Source: Rubrivivax sp.
GTDB taxonomy: Bacteria > Pseudomonadota > Gammaproteobacteria > Burkholderiales > Burkholderiaceae_C
Reading direction: 5' to 3'
Assembly: GCA_030681795.1 (NCBI GenBank)
Contig: JAUXRG010000106.1
Coordinates: forward strand, 56,518-120,517
Length of the DNA: 64,000 nt
Position 1 is the stretch's first letter. Each line of letters begins with the position of its first letter. The position numbers and the translations under genes are program-made. Shown in pieces: positions 50,856 through 59,269 of this stretch. Under the pieces are notes generated by a model. That model was given only the letters and a program-made list of their open reading frames with translations. It was not told the origin of the DNA and did no database searches.

Positions 50856-51487
50856 AGAAATACATGAGATATGTCGCCTATCTTGTTGTCGCATTGATGT
50901 TTCATCCGGCACTCGCAGGTTCGTATGAGGACTTTTTCCGCGCCGTCAATGTCGACAACGATCGCGCGGTCGCGGCACTGCTCAGCCGAGGATTCGACCC
51001 CAACGCGCCTGACGAAAAAGGGCAGGTGGGTCTATTCCTGGCGCTCCGGGACGGCTCCCCGAAGGTGGTGGCCGCCCTGCTGGCCCACCCGCAGGTCAAG
51101 ATCGACGCGCCCAATGCCAGCAACGAGACGCCGGTGATGATGGCGGCCCTGCGTGGCGAGATGGAGTGGGTCGCGCGCCTGCTGGACCGTGGCGCGAAGA
51201 TCAATCGCCCCGGCTGGTCGCCCTTGCACTACGCAGCCGCCGGGCCCGAGCCCCAGGTCGTGGCGCTCTTGCTCGACCGCGGCGCCCAGATGGAAGCTTC
51301 CTCGCCCAATCGCACCACGCCCTTGATGATGGCCGCGCGGTACGGCGACGAAAGGAGCGCAAACCTCTTGCTGGCGCGCGGCGCCAGCCCCAAAGCTCGC
51401 AATGATCTGGGCCTCACCGCCGCCGATTTCGCGCGCCAGGGTGGCCGTGAGGCGCTGGCGGCGCGGCTCGAGCAGGCGGCGCGGTGA
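50852..51487 (+). CDS. Exported ankyrin-repeat protein
   Basis: 211 residues. Signal peptide MKKYMRYVAYLVVALMFHPALAG, then about five ankyrin repeats (ETPVMMAALRGEMEWVARLLDRGAKIN; WSPLHYAAAGPEPQVVALLLDRGA; TTPLMMAARYGDERSANLLLARGA). Expected in the periplasm, where it would act through protein binding; partner unknown. Overlaps tatD (ATGA), so it closes the mltG-tatD run. Confidence 0.88.
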   Translation: MKKYMRYVAYLVVALMFHPALAGSYEDFFRAVNVDNDRAVAALLSRGFDPNAPDEKGQVGLFLALRDGSPKVVAALLAHPQVKIDAPNASNETPVMMAALRGEMEWVARLLDRGAKINRPGWSPLHYAAAGPEPQVVALLLDRGAQMEASSPNRTTPLMMAARYGDERSANLLLARGASPKARNDLGLTAADFARQGGREALAARLEQAAR

Positions 51488-51615
51488 ACCTGGCGCGGGC
51501 CGCGCATGTCAGAAGTTGTCCGACAGCGGCTTTGGCGCTGCGCTGACTCGGCAAGCCCGGGCTGGCGGCCTAGAGTGCCTGCATCGGCTGTGACCACAGC
51601 GCGAGGAGATTCGAG

Positions 51616-51834
51616 ATGCCCCAGCACGCTTTGCCCCGCAACCCGTTCATGTTGATGCTCAACCCGGAGGTGGTCCTGGCCGCCATAGAAAAGTCCGAGC
51701 GTTTGGGCAAGCTGAACCGACACCTTTGCCGACCGCTGGATCGTGCCGCAGGCGCCCCCGCGATGCCCGATGATGCCGATTCGAGCGATGGCAGAGATAC
51801 CGATGGGATCGGTGAGATTTCGCTTTCGACCTGA
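51616..51834 (+). CDS. Small conserved-looking protein of unknown function
   Basis: 72 residues, no signal peptide or membrane segment. The N-terminal half (LPRNPFMLMLNPEVVLAAIEKSERLGKLNRHLCRPLDR) is well structured and looks constrained; the tail is acidic and variable-looking. GAGGAG lies seven bases before the ATG. Similar short proteins are remembered from Burkholderiales, but no function is known. It stands alone just before the dif-like site. Confidence 0.7.
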   Translation: MPQHALPRNPFMLMLNPEVVLAAIEKSERLGKLNRHLCRPLDRAAGAPAMPDDADSSDGRDTDGIGEISLST

Positions 51835-51899
51835 AGGATCCGTGCCGCGTCGATCGGGGTTCGACGCTGCGCTTTGTGCGCGGCCTGTACTCTTATTTA

Positions 51900-51927
51900 A
51901 GTTCGCACAATGTATATTATGTTAACC
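51900..51927 (+). other. Chromosome dimer resolution site dif (XerC/XerD)
   Basis: 28 bp built as an 11-bp XerC arm (AGTTCGCACAA), the 6-bp centre TGTATA and an 11-bp XerD arm (TTATGTTAACC). Against the E. coli dif sequence as remembered, 23 of 28 bases agree, including the whole centre and the XerD core TTATGTTAA. It lies in noncoding DNA. This marks the likely terminus region, where FtsK activates XerCD recombination. Confidence 0.85.
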
Positions 51928-52193
51928 ACAGGAGGCGTAGATCCCGTAGATCCCTTTGCGCATGAACCGGCCGTGCGTGAACCACAAGTGTTTGTCAAAG
52001 CAAACCATATCGCTGTCAAAACGCACCATAAGTGTTGTCGCTGAGCGGATTTGCATCCCATAAGTGCTTTCCACTCGCGGAAGCCCCTGTAGACGAGTGA
52101 TTGCGCGGCTGATCTCGCGCTGACCGCTGTGCGGGGTCGACCTTTCCTCAGCCCACCTTCACTTTGCGGCCGAAACGAGACTGCGCTGACCAC
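51928..52193. repeat. Noncoding stretch with imperfect direct repeats
   Basis: No gene is seen. GTAGATCCC occurs twice in tandem just after dif. Four related units follow: ACCACAAGTG (51981), ACCATATCGC (about 52004), ACCATAAGTG (about 52025) and CCATAAGTG (about 52058), the first two each followed by TGTCAAA. Multiple short terminal repeats like these resemble the ends of IS21-type elements, but no transposase is present, so they may be leftovers or protein-binding sites. Confidence 0.45.
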
Positions 52194-52337
52194 ATGGTGC
52201 AGGAAAAGTGGACGAGCCGCGAGCTAGAGCGTCGGTACAACCTGGGCACTTTCGAGCGTGCGGTGCTCCGCCCGCCAAAAGCGTCGGCAGTGCTGACACA
52301 AATGCATGGCGCTGACGCTGGATCAGTGCTTTACGGG
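52194..52337 (+). pseudogene. Remnant of a DUF1016 (YhcG-like) nuclease gene
   Basis: About 48 codons read MVQEKWTSRELERRYN, GTFERAVLRPPKAS, LTQMHGADAGSVLYG. This resembles the middle of DUF1016/PDDEXK nucleases (WSxRELERQ, then ExxxLxPPK), which are normally over 300 residues. Neither the N-terminal part nor the nuclease domain is present; the frame runs into the end of kfrA. Assignment is by eye and moderate. Confidence 0.5.
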
Positions 52338-53323
52338 CCGGCCCCAGCAGCCGGAATGAGCATCTTCCTCGGGGCCTTTGTGGCCCGTTGAGCTTTGCCC
52401 TCCATGAGTCGCACGAGGCGGTCCACTGAAGCTTGCAGGCTGGCAACCTGCCCGCGAGCGGTCGAAGCTTCGGCGGCGCTGAGCTCGCCAGACGCACGAA
52501 GTTCGGCAACGCGCTGGCGCTCAAGGGCCAGATCGGCAGCCGCCAGCGCAAGTTTCGCCGTCAAGTCTGCCTCGCGGCCTCGCATAGCTTCGAGCAGCAT
52601 GCGAGCCTCATCGACAGCGATAGCGCTCTTGTCTCGAAGCGCCTCGACCGCTCGTTGGGCTGCCTCCCCGTGACGCTCGGCCTTCGTGCGAGCGGTGCGT
52701 TCACGTTCGAGTTCCAGGCCAACCCGGCGATCGGCTGCATCGGCGCGCTCAATCGCGGCCGATAGCTGCCGCTGGAAATCAGCCCGCTCCGCGGCTACGA
52801 GCTCGCTTTGCCGACGAAGGTGCTCGTTTGCGTCCGCCAAGGCGGCGCGAACTTCATCCACCCTGGCGCGGTCGGCTGCAAGATCTTGCTGGTGTTGGTC
52901 GAGTGCCTGGCGTTGCTCGTGCAATTCAACCTGCAGGCGGGACGCCTTTGCCACCGCCTCGTAGGCGGCTGCATTGGCCTGTTCGGCCTTCTCCTTCTCG
53001 GCCCCCACGTTCGCCACGGCCTCGGCCAAGCCGTCCTGGAGTCGTTTGTCGAAGTCTCGCCTGGTCTCCGCCAGCGCCACTTCCCAGAAGTGCTTCGCCG
53101 CTTGTTGAACTGGGTCCGGCAGTTCAGGCGGCGCTGCAAACGCGGCCGGATCCTTGATACGTCCACCAAGGCCCTTGAACCAGGTATCCAGATACGGGCT
53201 AACCGTATTCGGCGATCCGCGTCCTATGCGCTGGCGCACACGCTCGATCGTCGGGCGCGCACCCGCAAGCAGCAGCGCGTCGCATGCCGTCCAGACGTCT
53301 TCCTCGGTGATTCCACGAGCCAT
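52331..53323 (-). CDS. KfrA-like DNA-binding coiled-coil protein
   Basis: 330 residues. An N-terminal KfrA-type DNA-binding domain (about 1-110; GITEEDVWTACDALLLAGARPTIERVR, GSPNTVSPYLDTWF) followed by about 190 residues of alanine/glutamate/arginine-rich alpha-helix predicted as coiled coil. KfrA proteins come from plasmids, where they bind operator DNA and help segregation; chromosomal copies often stand next to a tyrosine recombinase gene, as here. ATG 53323 is chosen because CAGGAG lies at the right distance; the ATG at 53338 is an alternative. Confidence 0.87.
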   Translation of the reverse strand: MARGITEEDVWTACDALLLAGARPTIERVRQRIGRGSPNTVSPYLDTWFKGLGGRIKDPAAFAAPPELPDPVQQAAKHFWEVALAETRRDFDKRLQDGLAEAVANVGAEKEKAEQANAAAYEAVAKASRLQVELHEQRQALDQHQQDLAADRARVDEVRAALADANEHLRRQSELVAAERADFQRQLSAAIERADAADRRVGLELERERTARTKAERHGEAAQRAVEALRDKSAIAVDEARMLLEAMRGREADLTAKLALAAADLALERQRVAELRASGELSAAEASTARGQVASLQASVDRLVRLMEGKAQRATKAPRKMLIPAAGAGP

Positions 53324-53368
53324 GCCGGTCTCCTGCATCCCGCGGCTTGCACCGCCCTGCTCTAGTCA

Positions 53369-53439
53369 CGATAATGGATAGTTATCGCGTTCTATCGCGA
53401 ATTCACGTAAGATATCATACATGCTACATATCGTATGAT
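53369..53439. promoter_or_regulatory. Dyad cluster between kfrA and the recombinase gene
   Basis: A locally AT-rich 110-bp region between divergent genes. CGATAA (53369-53374) pairs with TTATCG (53382-53387); TATCGCG occurs twice as a direct repeat (53384 and 53394); ATCATAC (53414-53420) pairs perfectly with GTATGAT (53433-53439), the last covering the recombinase start codon. These are good candidates for KfrA operators or recombinase-binding sites. Confidence 0.6.
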
Positions 53440-54559
53440 CATGAATCAATCCGGCAAGACTGCGACAAGCCGCCGAACCGACCTGGCGATGGTCCAGGTG
53501 CCTGAAACGGATGTCGCGCTGCTGGACCCCAGCCAGCTGGGCCCGATGGCAGATGACGCCATGCGCGCACTTCTCGCCGAGGGCGAGTCAGAAAACACGC
53601 TGCGCAGCTACCAGGCAGCGCTGCGCTACTGGGCGGCCTGGTTTGGCCTGCGCTACGGGCAGCCGATTTCAATCCCGGTGCGACCCACCGCGGTCATCCA
53701 GTTCATCGTGGACCACGCCCAGCACCAATCCACGACGGGTCTACGAACCGAGCTTCCGGGCTCGATTGATCAAGCGCTGGTTGCAGGGGGCTTCAAGGCC
53801 GCTTTGGGCCCGCCAGCATTGGCCACCCTCGCCCACCGGATCAGCGTGCTGTCCAAGGTCCACCAGCTCAAAGCGGCGATGAACCCGTGCCAGGACGCGA
53901 GGGTTCGGGAGCTGCTAGCCAAAACGAGACGTGCGTACTCCAAGCGCGGCGTGGTGCAGGACAAGAAGTCCGCATTGACCCGGGCGCCGCTGGAGGCCTT
54001 GCTTGAGACCTGCGACGAATCGCTGAAGGGGGTGCGTGATCGCGCCCTGCTTCTCTTTGCTTGGTCAAGCGGCGGACGGCGCCGATCCGAGGTAACGGCG
54101 GCCAACCTGGACAACGTCAAGAAGGTCGACGCGCGGACGTGGATCTTCTCGTTGACCCGGTCGAAGACCGATCAAGCCGGAGCCAACGCGGCCAACAACG
54201 CGAAGCCCATCGTCGGCCCGGCAGCGGATGCCCTGGAGGCGTGGTTGAAGCGAAGTGGCATCACCAGCGGCTTCATCTTCCGACGGATTCGGCGTGGCGA
54301 AAAAGTGGCTGAGCCGCTCTCCCCGGCTGCTGTGCGGGACATCGTCAAGGAGCGGGCGCTGTTGGCTGGGCTCGGGGAGGAGTTTTCAGCTCACTCGCTA
54401 CGATCAGGATTCGTCACAGAAGCGGCCAATCAAGGCGTGCCGATTGGCGAAACGATGGCGCTCACTGGGCACACCTCGGTTGCGACAGTCGTCGGCTACT
54501 TCCGGTCGGCTAGTGCGATTGGGAGCAAGGCGGCGAGGCTGCTCGGAGACAAGAGCTAG
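53435..54559 (+). CDS. Tyrosine recombinase/integrase
   Basis: 374 residues. An N-terminal SAM-like core-binding domain (about 35-165; SENTLRSYQAALRYWAAWFG) and a catalytic domain with the full set of residues: Arg in GGRRRSEV, Lys in RSKTDQ, HSLRSGF, His in GHTSVATVV and the nucleophile Tyr in GYFR. No phage genes are near. The ATG at 53435 (or 53441) lies within a palindrome, which suggests autoregulation. Pairs with kfrA as a two-gene module; its target site is unknown. Confidence 0.92.
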   Translation: MIMNQSGKTATSRRTDLAMVQVPETDVALLDPSQLGPMADDAMRALLAEGESENTLRSYQAALRYWAAWFGLRYGQPISIPVRPTAVIQFIVDHAQHQSTTGLRTELPGSIDQALVAGGFKAALGPPALATLAHRISVLSKVHQLKAAMNPCQDARVRELLAKTRRAYSKRGVVQDKKSALTRAPLEALLETCDESLKGVRDRALLLFAWSSGGRRRSEVTAANLDNVKKVDARTWIFSLTRSKTDQAGANAANNAKPIVGPAADALEAWLKRSGITSGFIFRRIRRGEKVAEPLSPAAVRDIVKERALLAGLGEEFSAHSLRSGFVTEAANQGVPIGETMALTGHTSVATVVGYFRSASAIGSKAARLLGDKS

Positions 54560-55258
54560 GGTACCCAGACGCCCTACTCTTCGCCGCAGATCGGCTGGCT
54601 GGCGCGGGTGCACCTATAGGCCGAAACGCAGCGAAAGCGGCCGGTCACCTCTCGGCGGCTTCGGTGCGCCAGAGCGAAAAACTCGGGTGCCGATCAGCGG
54701 TCGTTCGTGTGGGGCGGCAATCGACCCATAGGCGCCGCTGACGCTTTTCGCGCCGAGTGACCGGACCACTTCGGAACTTGACCATCGCTCACGAAGCCGC
54801 GAAAGTGGGTGATGGCGACAGCGGTCGTTCGCGCATGCCGACCGACGGTCGCGAAACTATCGGAGCCGAACGGCTGCATCCGATGGTGACCAACTGGCGC
54901 TGCCGACCCCACTGCTGCCGGTGACGCTCGCACGTGCAAGGGCTGCGGTGCTGGATCATGCGTATATCCGCATGATGCAGCGAGTCTTTTGACTAGCGGG
55001 CGCGGCGCGCCAACGCTGACCAACGAGGCGATGCCGTTCCGCGGCCGGTAGTCAAAAAATCCAGTTGCGCTAATCCGCCGCACGCACGGTGGCGGATCCA
55101 GTCTCCCTCGGCCGGCGCGGTCATGAGGTGGCGGCCCAGGCCACGGCCGGCACGCCAGTCGATGCCCTCGACGCAGGCGCTGCTCACCTTGAGCCTGGCG
55201 CTCTTCAGCAGTTGCGCGTCGCGCTTGCCGTCGCGCCAGTCGAGTTCGCGAAGCCGTA
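54560..55258. other. 699-bp noncoding accessory region with repeats
   Basis: No convincing gene. Holds the 13-bp direct repeat CAGCGGTCGTTCG at 54695 and 54819, the inverted repeat ATCATGCG-N6-CGCATGAT (54955-54976), the long-range inverted repeat TTTTGACTA (54987-54995) with TAGTCAAAA (55049-55057), and the hairpin ATCCGCC/GGCGGAT (55073-55097). The density of dyads downstream of a recombinase gene suggests attachment or regulatory sites of the kfrA-integrase module. Confidence 0.55.
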
Positions 55259-56581
55259 TCAGCGCATCTCGAACGCCTCCTGGTGGAAGCGCAGCCGGCC
55301 CGGCCAAGCCCGCTGCAGGCCTTCGCGCAGGGACTTGGCCAGGCCGTGCGGGCCGCAGAACCACACCTCGGCACGCCGCGGCTCACCCGGCGCGGCCGCC
55401 AGGGCCTCTGCCGTCAGCACTTCGCCCTGGCGCGACCCGTGCACGTGCAGCCGAATGCCGGGCAACGATGCGCACAGCGCCTGCAGCCTCGGCACGAAGG
55501 CGTCCGTCTCGCGGTCGCGGGTGCAGTAGTGCAGGTCGGCCACCGGCGCCCGATCCGGTCGGCCCTGCAGCGACTCGAGCCAGGCCAGGAATGGCGTGAT
55601 GCCGATGCCGCCGGCGACCCAGATCTGCTGCGCCCGCGGGTGGCGGCGCCCGAGGTCGAAGCGCCCGTAGGGACCTTCCACCCGCACCGGTTGCCCGGCA
55701 CGCAGCCGCTGCGCCAGCCCGCGCGTGTAGTCCCCCAGCGCCTTGATCTGGAACGTCACGCTGCCGTCACCGCGGTCGGCGCTGGCGATGGTGAACGGGT
55801 GCGCGCCTTCGATGCGGTCGAAGGTGATGAAGACGAACTGCCCCGGTCGATGCCCGCGCCAGCCGGCACCCAGGCGGCAGGTCACTTCGGTGACGTCGGC
55901 GCCCACGCCGGCGACGGCGACGACGCTGCCGTCGACGCGGCGGCGCCGCCCGATGCCCCCGGCCAGCGACAGCACGCTGCCCACGGCGCCGCCGGCCAGC
56001 AGCAGCACCATCAGCAGGCCCACCGGCCGGGTCCACCAGGCCGGCGGCGCCAGCAAGGCGGCGTGAAAAGCCAGCATCAGGTACAGCACCGGCATCGCCT
56101 GATGCAGCCAGCGCCACGGCCGGTAGGGAAAGCGCTTCCACAGCGTCAGCACCAGCATTGCCAGCACGGCATAGATGGCCCATTCACCCATGTCCTCGCC
56201 CAGCTTGCGCAGCACTTCCAGGAAGCCCGCGTACCTGTCTTCGGGCACCCGGCCGGCACGACCGACCACCGCCTTGAGGATGTCGTCCGACATCTCGATC
56301 AGCCAATGGGTGGCCGCCAGGCCAACGGCCAGGATGCCCGCCCACTTGTGCAGTCGGTAGATGCGATCCATGCCTCCGAGCGGCCGCTCCAGCCAGGCCG
56401 GCCGCGTCGCCAGCATCATGGCCAGCGACATCAGGGCGATCGAGAGCAGGCCGCTCAGCGTCAGGGCCTGCTGGCGCAGCAGCCAGGGCGTGACCACGCC
56501 GGGCGGGCTGGAAGTCACGGCAAGGTCCCAGCCCCAGACGGCCGTGACGAGAGCCAGGAAGGTGACGAGCAAGGTCTTCAT
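55259..56581 (-). CDS. Ferric-reductase-like flavocytochrome b
   Basis: 440 residues. About six membrane segments with heme-ligand histidines in RLHKWAGILAVGLAATHWL and LHQAMPVLYLMLAFHAALL, then a cytoplasmic ferredoxin-NADP reductase module: FAD motif HPFTIAS, NAD motif GGIGITPFLAWL and terminal FCGPHGL. It should pass electrons from NAD(P)H across the membrane to heme, and so could reduce the periplasmic cytochromes encoded upstream in the same operon. In other SHP clusters a simple cytochrome b takes this place. Last gene of the shp-dhc-pepSY operon. Confidence 0.88.
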   Translation of the reverse strand: MKTLLVTFLALVTAVWGWDLAVTSSPPGVVTPWLLRQQALTLSGLLSIALMSLAMMLATRPAWLERPLGGMDRIYRLHKWAGILAVGLAATHWLIEMSDDILKAVVGRAGRVPEDRYAGFLEVLRKLGEDMGEWAIYAVLAMLVLTLWKRFPYRPWRWLHQAMPVLYLMLAFHAALLAPPAWWTRPVGLLMVLLLAGGAVGSVLSLAGGIGRRRRVDGSVVAVAGVGADVTEVTCRLGAGWRGHRPGQFVFITFDRIEGAHPFTIASADRGDGSVTFQIKALGDYTRGLAQRLRAGQPVRVEGPYGRFDLGRRHPRAQQIWVAGGIGITPFLAWLESLQGRPDRAPVADLHYCTRDRETDAFVPRLQALCASLPGIRLHVHGSRQGEVLTAEALAAAPGEPRRAEVWFCGPHGLAKSLREGLQRAWPGRLRFHQEAFEMR

Positions 56582-56646
56582 GCGATGGGTGGGTCTCGGG
56601 CGTTGGTTGCGGTGCCCGGGTTCGGACGCCGATCGGGGGGCCGGGC

Positions 56647-57108
56647 TCAGCGGCCGGTCGGCGGCGTGGCAGGCGGCCTGTGCAGCGCAGCGCCGGCATC
56701 CGCCTTCGGCAGGTCGTCACGGCAGCGTCGCTTGCTGCACTCGGCCGCACCGCGCGCATCGCCCACCCAGGCACGGTCCTCGGTTCGATCTTGCCTATCG
56801 TCGTGCCGACGCCGCTCGACCACCTCGCCCGTGCGCGGGTCCACGCGCAGCCTGGCGCGCGAGCCGTCGGCGTGGCGGGCACGCACCGCATAGCTGCCGT
56901 CGTCCCACTTGATGCGGTCGATGTCGCGATATCCCGAGGCCGCGACCCTGTCCTGCACCTGCCCGATCGACAGTCCGGACCGCGGCGGCTTGTCGTTGTC
57001 GTCATCGTCGGCGGCGGCGACGCTGGACCAGGTGGCGGTCAGCATGAGTGCGGTGGCGCCGGCGATCAGGGCGCTGCGCAGCGGCGTGATTGGATGGAAT
57101 AGTCGCAT
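56647..57108 (-). CDS. Exported PepSY-domain protein
   Basis: 153 residues. Signal peptide (LRSALIAGATALMLTATWSSVAAADD), then a PepSY-like domain (LSIGQVQDRVAASGYRDIDRIKWDDGSYAVRARHADGSRARLRVDPRTGEVV) and a charged tail. PepSY domains are periplasmic and bind or modulate partner proteins. The fold matches the PepSY protein at 58230 across the divergent promoter. Third gene of the cytochrome operon. Confidence 0.83.
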   Translation of the reverse strand: MRLFHPITPLRSALIAGATALMLTATWSSVAAADDDDNDKPPRSGLSIGQVQDRVAASGYRDIDRIKWDDGSYAVRARHADGSRARLRVDPRTGEVVERRRHDDRQDRTEDRAWVGDARGAAECSKRRCRDDLPKADAGAALHRPPATPPTGR

Positions 57109-57155
57109 GGGATGTTTCTCCGGTGGAGCGATGCTGGGGCCAGCCCGCGAGGGGC

Positions 57156-57647
57156 TCAGTCTTCGTAGTAGCCGCGTTCGGCGGCGGTGTGGCAGGCCAG
57201 GCAGTTGGCCTGGGTGCGCACGTCCTTGTGTTTCCACTCCCAGGCCGGAACGTCGCGGTGTTCGCGCCTCCATGCCGGCAACTCGGTGATGCGCAGCGGG
57301 GCCTGCCAGGCCGGGAGGTCGCGCGCCAGCTTGCGGCTGTAGGGCGCGCCGCCGGCGTCGGCCGCGTTGGCCACCAGGTAGCTGCGGATGCGCGCGGCGC
57401 TGGCGGCATCCACCGACGCGTCGTCGCCGAAGTGGTCCTGCAGCCCGTCCATCATGCGGCCCCAGGACCGTGCCGGCAGCATGGCGGGTGCAAACGCCAG
57501 GTGGCAACTGCCGCACTCCTCCTTCACCAGCGGGTCCGCCACCGGGGGGTAGAAGTGGCCACCGCCGGCCTGCGCGCGGCTCAGCAGAATGGCCGAGAAG
57601 GCCAGCACGGCGGCGCCGATGGCGACGCCTCGATAGGGCAATTTCAT
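57156..57647 (-). CDS. Diheme cytochrome c DHC
   Basis: 163 residues. Signal peptide (GVAIGAAVLAFSAILLSRAQA), then two heme c motifs: CGSCH at residues 45-49 and CLACH near the C-terminus. AFAPAMLPARSWGRMMDGLQDHFGDDAS and ILxWxxxH-like segments match the periplasmic diheme cytochrome DHC, which donates electrons to SHP in Rhodobacter and Shewanella. Lies 38 bp after shp and 47 bp before the PepSY gene. Confidence 0.9.
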   Translation of the reverse strand: MKLPYRGVAIGAAVLAFSAILLSRAQAGGGHFYPPVADPLVKEECGSCHLAFAPAMLPARSWGRMMDGLQDHFGDDASVDAASAARIRSYLVANAADAGGAPYSRKLARDLPAWQAPLRITELPAWRREHRDVPAWEWKHKDVRTQANCLACHTAAERGYYED

Positions 57648-57685
57648 GTGTGTGCTCCCTGATGGTGAAGTCGGTGTCGTCGGAC

Positions 57686-58114
57686 TCACTGCGTCAGCAT
57701 GTAGCTGAGCCAGTCGCCCTTCTCGTTCGCGCTGCACTCGCGCCCGAGCACCTCGTTGCAGTTGCGCTTGAACCACTTTTCGACCTTGGCCGGGTCGGTG
57801 TAGCGGGCCGGCGAGACGGATGCAGCGACCGGGTCGATTGCCTTGCCGGCGGGGCTGCGCCCGGCGGCGCGCGGGTCGCTAGAGTGGCAGGACGTGCACG
57901 ACGGCGAGTCGGCCTTGCCGCCGCTGAACTTCTGCTGGTGCAGGGTCTGGCCGCGTGCGGCCGAGAAGCCGGCGAAGGCCGGTGCCGCCGCCTTGGCCGC
58001 GGTGGCATACTGAGCGACCAGGTCTTCGCGCGGGCCGGCCAGGCTGGCCGTGGCCAGCCCGAGCATCGCGGCGAAGAGGATGGCGGCTGTCTTGCGATTC
58101 GTGCGGTGCTTCAT
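57686..58114 (-). CDS. shp: Oxygen-binding cytochrome c SHP (DUF1924)
   Basis: 142 residues. Signal peptide to about ATASLA-G (residue 27), one heme motif CTSCH at 73-77, and N118-C119 in KRNCNEVLGREC. In Rhodobacter SHP, as remembered, the sixth heme ligand is Asn88 and the heme motif is C43/C46/H47. The same 30-residue offset fits all four positions here, which supports the assignment. SHP binds O2 and NO through a detachable asparagine; its physiological role is unsettled. First gene of the shp-dhc-pepSY-flavocytochrome operon. Confidence 0.9.
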   Translation of the reverse strand: MKHRTNRKTAAILFAAMLGLATASLAGPREDLVAQYATAAKAAAPAFAGFSAARGQTLHQQKFSGGKADSPSCTSCHSSDPRAAGRSPAGKAIDPVAASVSPARYTDPAKVEKWFKRNCNEVLGRECSANEKGDWLSYMLTQ

Positions 58115-58162
58115 GGGGGCGCTCGTGTCATTGGCGTGGAGCGCACTGTGCGCGAAGCGGTC

Positions 58163-58199
58163 TGAACCGACTCTGAATCTGCCGTTCATCTGGCGTTCA
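58163..58199. promoter_or_regulatory. Four-box operator between shp and pepSY-RR-HK
   Basis: TGAA at 58163 and 58174, TTCA at 58185 and 58196: two direct repeats facing two inverted ones, every box exactly 11 bp from the next. The whole 37 bp is a dyad suited to two dimers of an OmpR-family regulator bound head to head. It lies 49 bp from the shp start and 31 bp from the pepSY start. An identical arrangement stands at 61170. Confidence 0.8.
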
Positions 58200-58229
58200 G
58201 GCGCGCGGCGTTATAACGGCGGGCATCGA

Positions 58230-58600
58230 ATGAATCGCACCGTGAGATCCCGCCGCACCTCTATTGCCGTCTGCCTGGCCACGCTGCTGCTGGCCGTGGC
58301 CGCGCCCGGCGTCAGCGGCGCCGGTGACGCGCAAGACCACGATCGCGCCCGGCAGGCGTTGCAGGCCGGCGAGATCCTGACGCTGCGCACGATCCTCGAA
58401 CGCGTGGAGCGCGACCACCCGGGCCAGGTGATCGATGTCGAACTGGAGCGTGATGACGGCCGCTGGATCTACGAAATCAAGCTGCTGCGGGCCGGCGGTG
58501 CGCTGGTCAAGCTCGAACTCGACGCGCGCGACGGCAGCCTGATCGCCCGCAAGGAGCGCCGGCGCGACAACGCGCAACCGCGACCGGCGGACAAGCGCTG

Positions 58601-58601
<1 letters not shown>
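58230..58601 (+). CDS. Exported PepSY-domain protein
   Basis: 123 residues. Signal peptide ending GVSGAGDA, then a PepSY domain (ILTLRTILERVERDHPGQVIDVELERDDGRWIYEIKLL and LVKLELDARDGSLIARK). Such small PepSY proteins commonly precede QseBC-like two-component genes and may tune the sensor kinase in the periplasm. Shares one base with the response-regulator start. First gene of the plus-strand operon from the four-box operator. Confidence 0.9.

Positions 58602-59265
<664 letters not shown>

Positions 59266-59269
<4 letters not shown>

Noticed and set aside
51897..52193. 98-codon minus-strand frame covering the dif site
   Set aside because: It would place coding sequence across dif and the repeats; the translation looks random.
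55073..55097. Hairpin ATCCGCC/GGCGGAT considered as an integron attC site
   Set aside because: The conserved GTTRRRY/RYYYAAC core sites are absent, and the nearby recombinase has no integron-specific features that could be recognised.
51900..55260. Second dif copy flanking an Xer-exploiting element
   Set aside because: No other TTATGTTAA/TTAACATAA with TGTATA was found by eye in the window.
54694..55386. 230-codon minus-strand frame after the integrase
   Set aside because: Arginine/alanine-rich translation without recognisable features. It crosses several dyads and overlaps the flavocytochrome gene, so the stretch is treated as noncoding.
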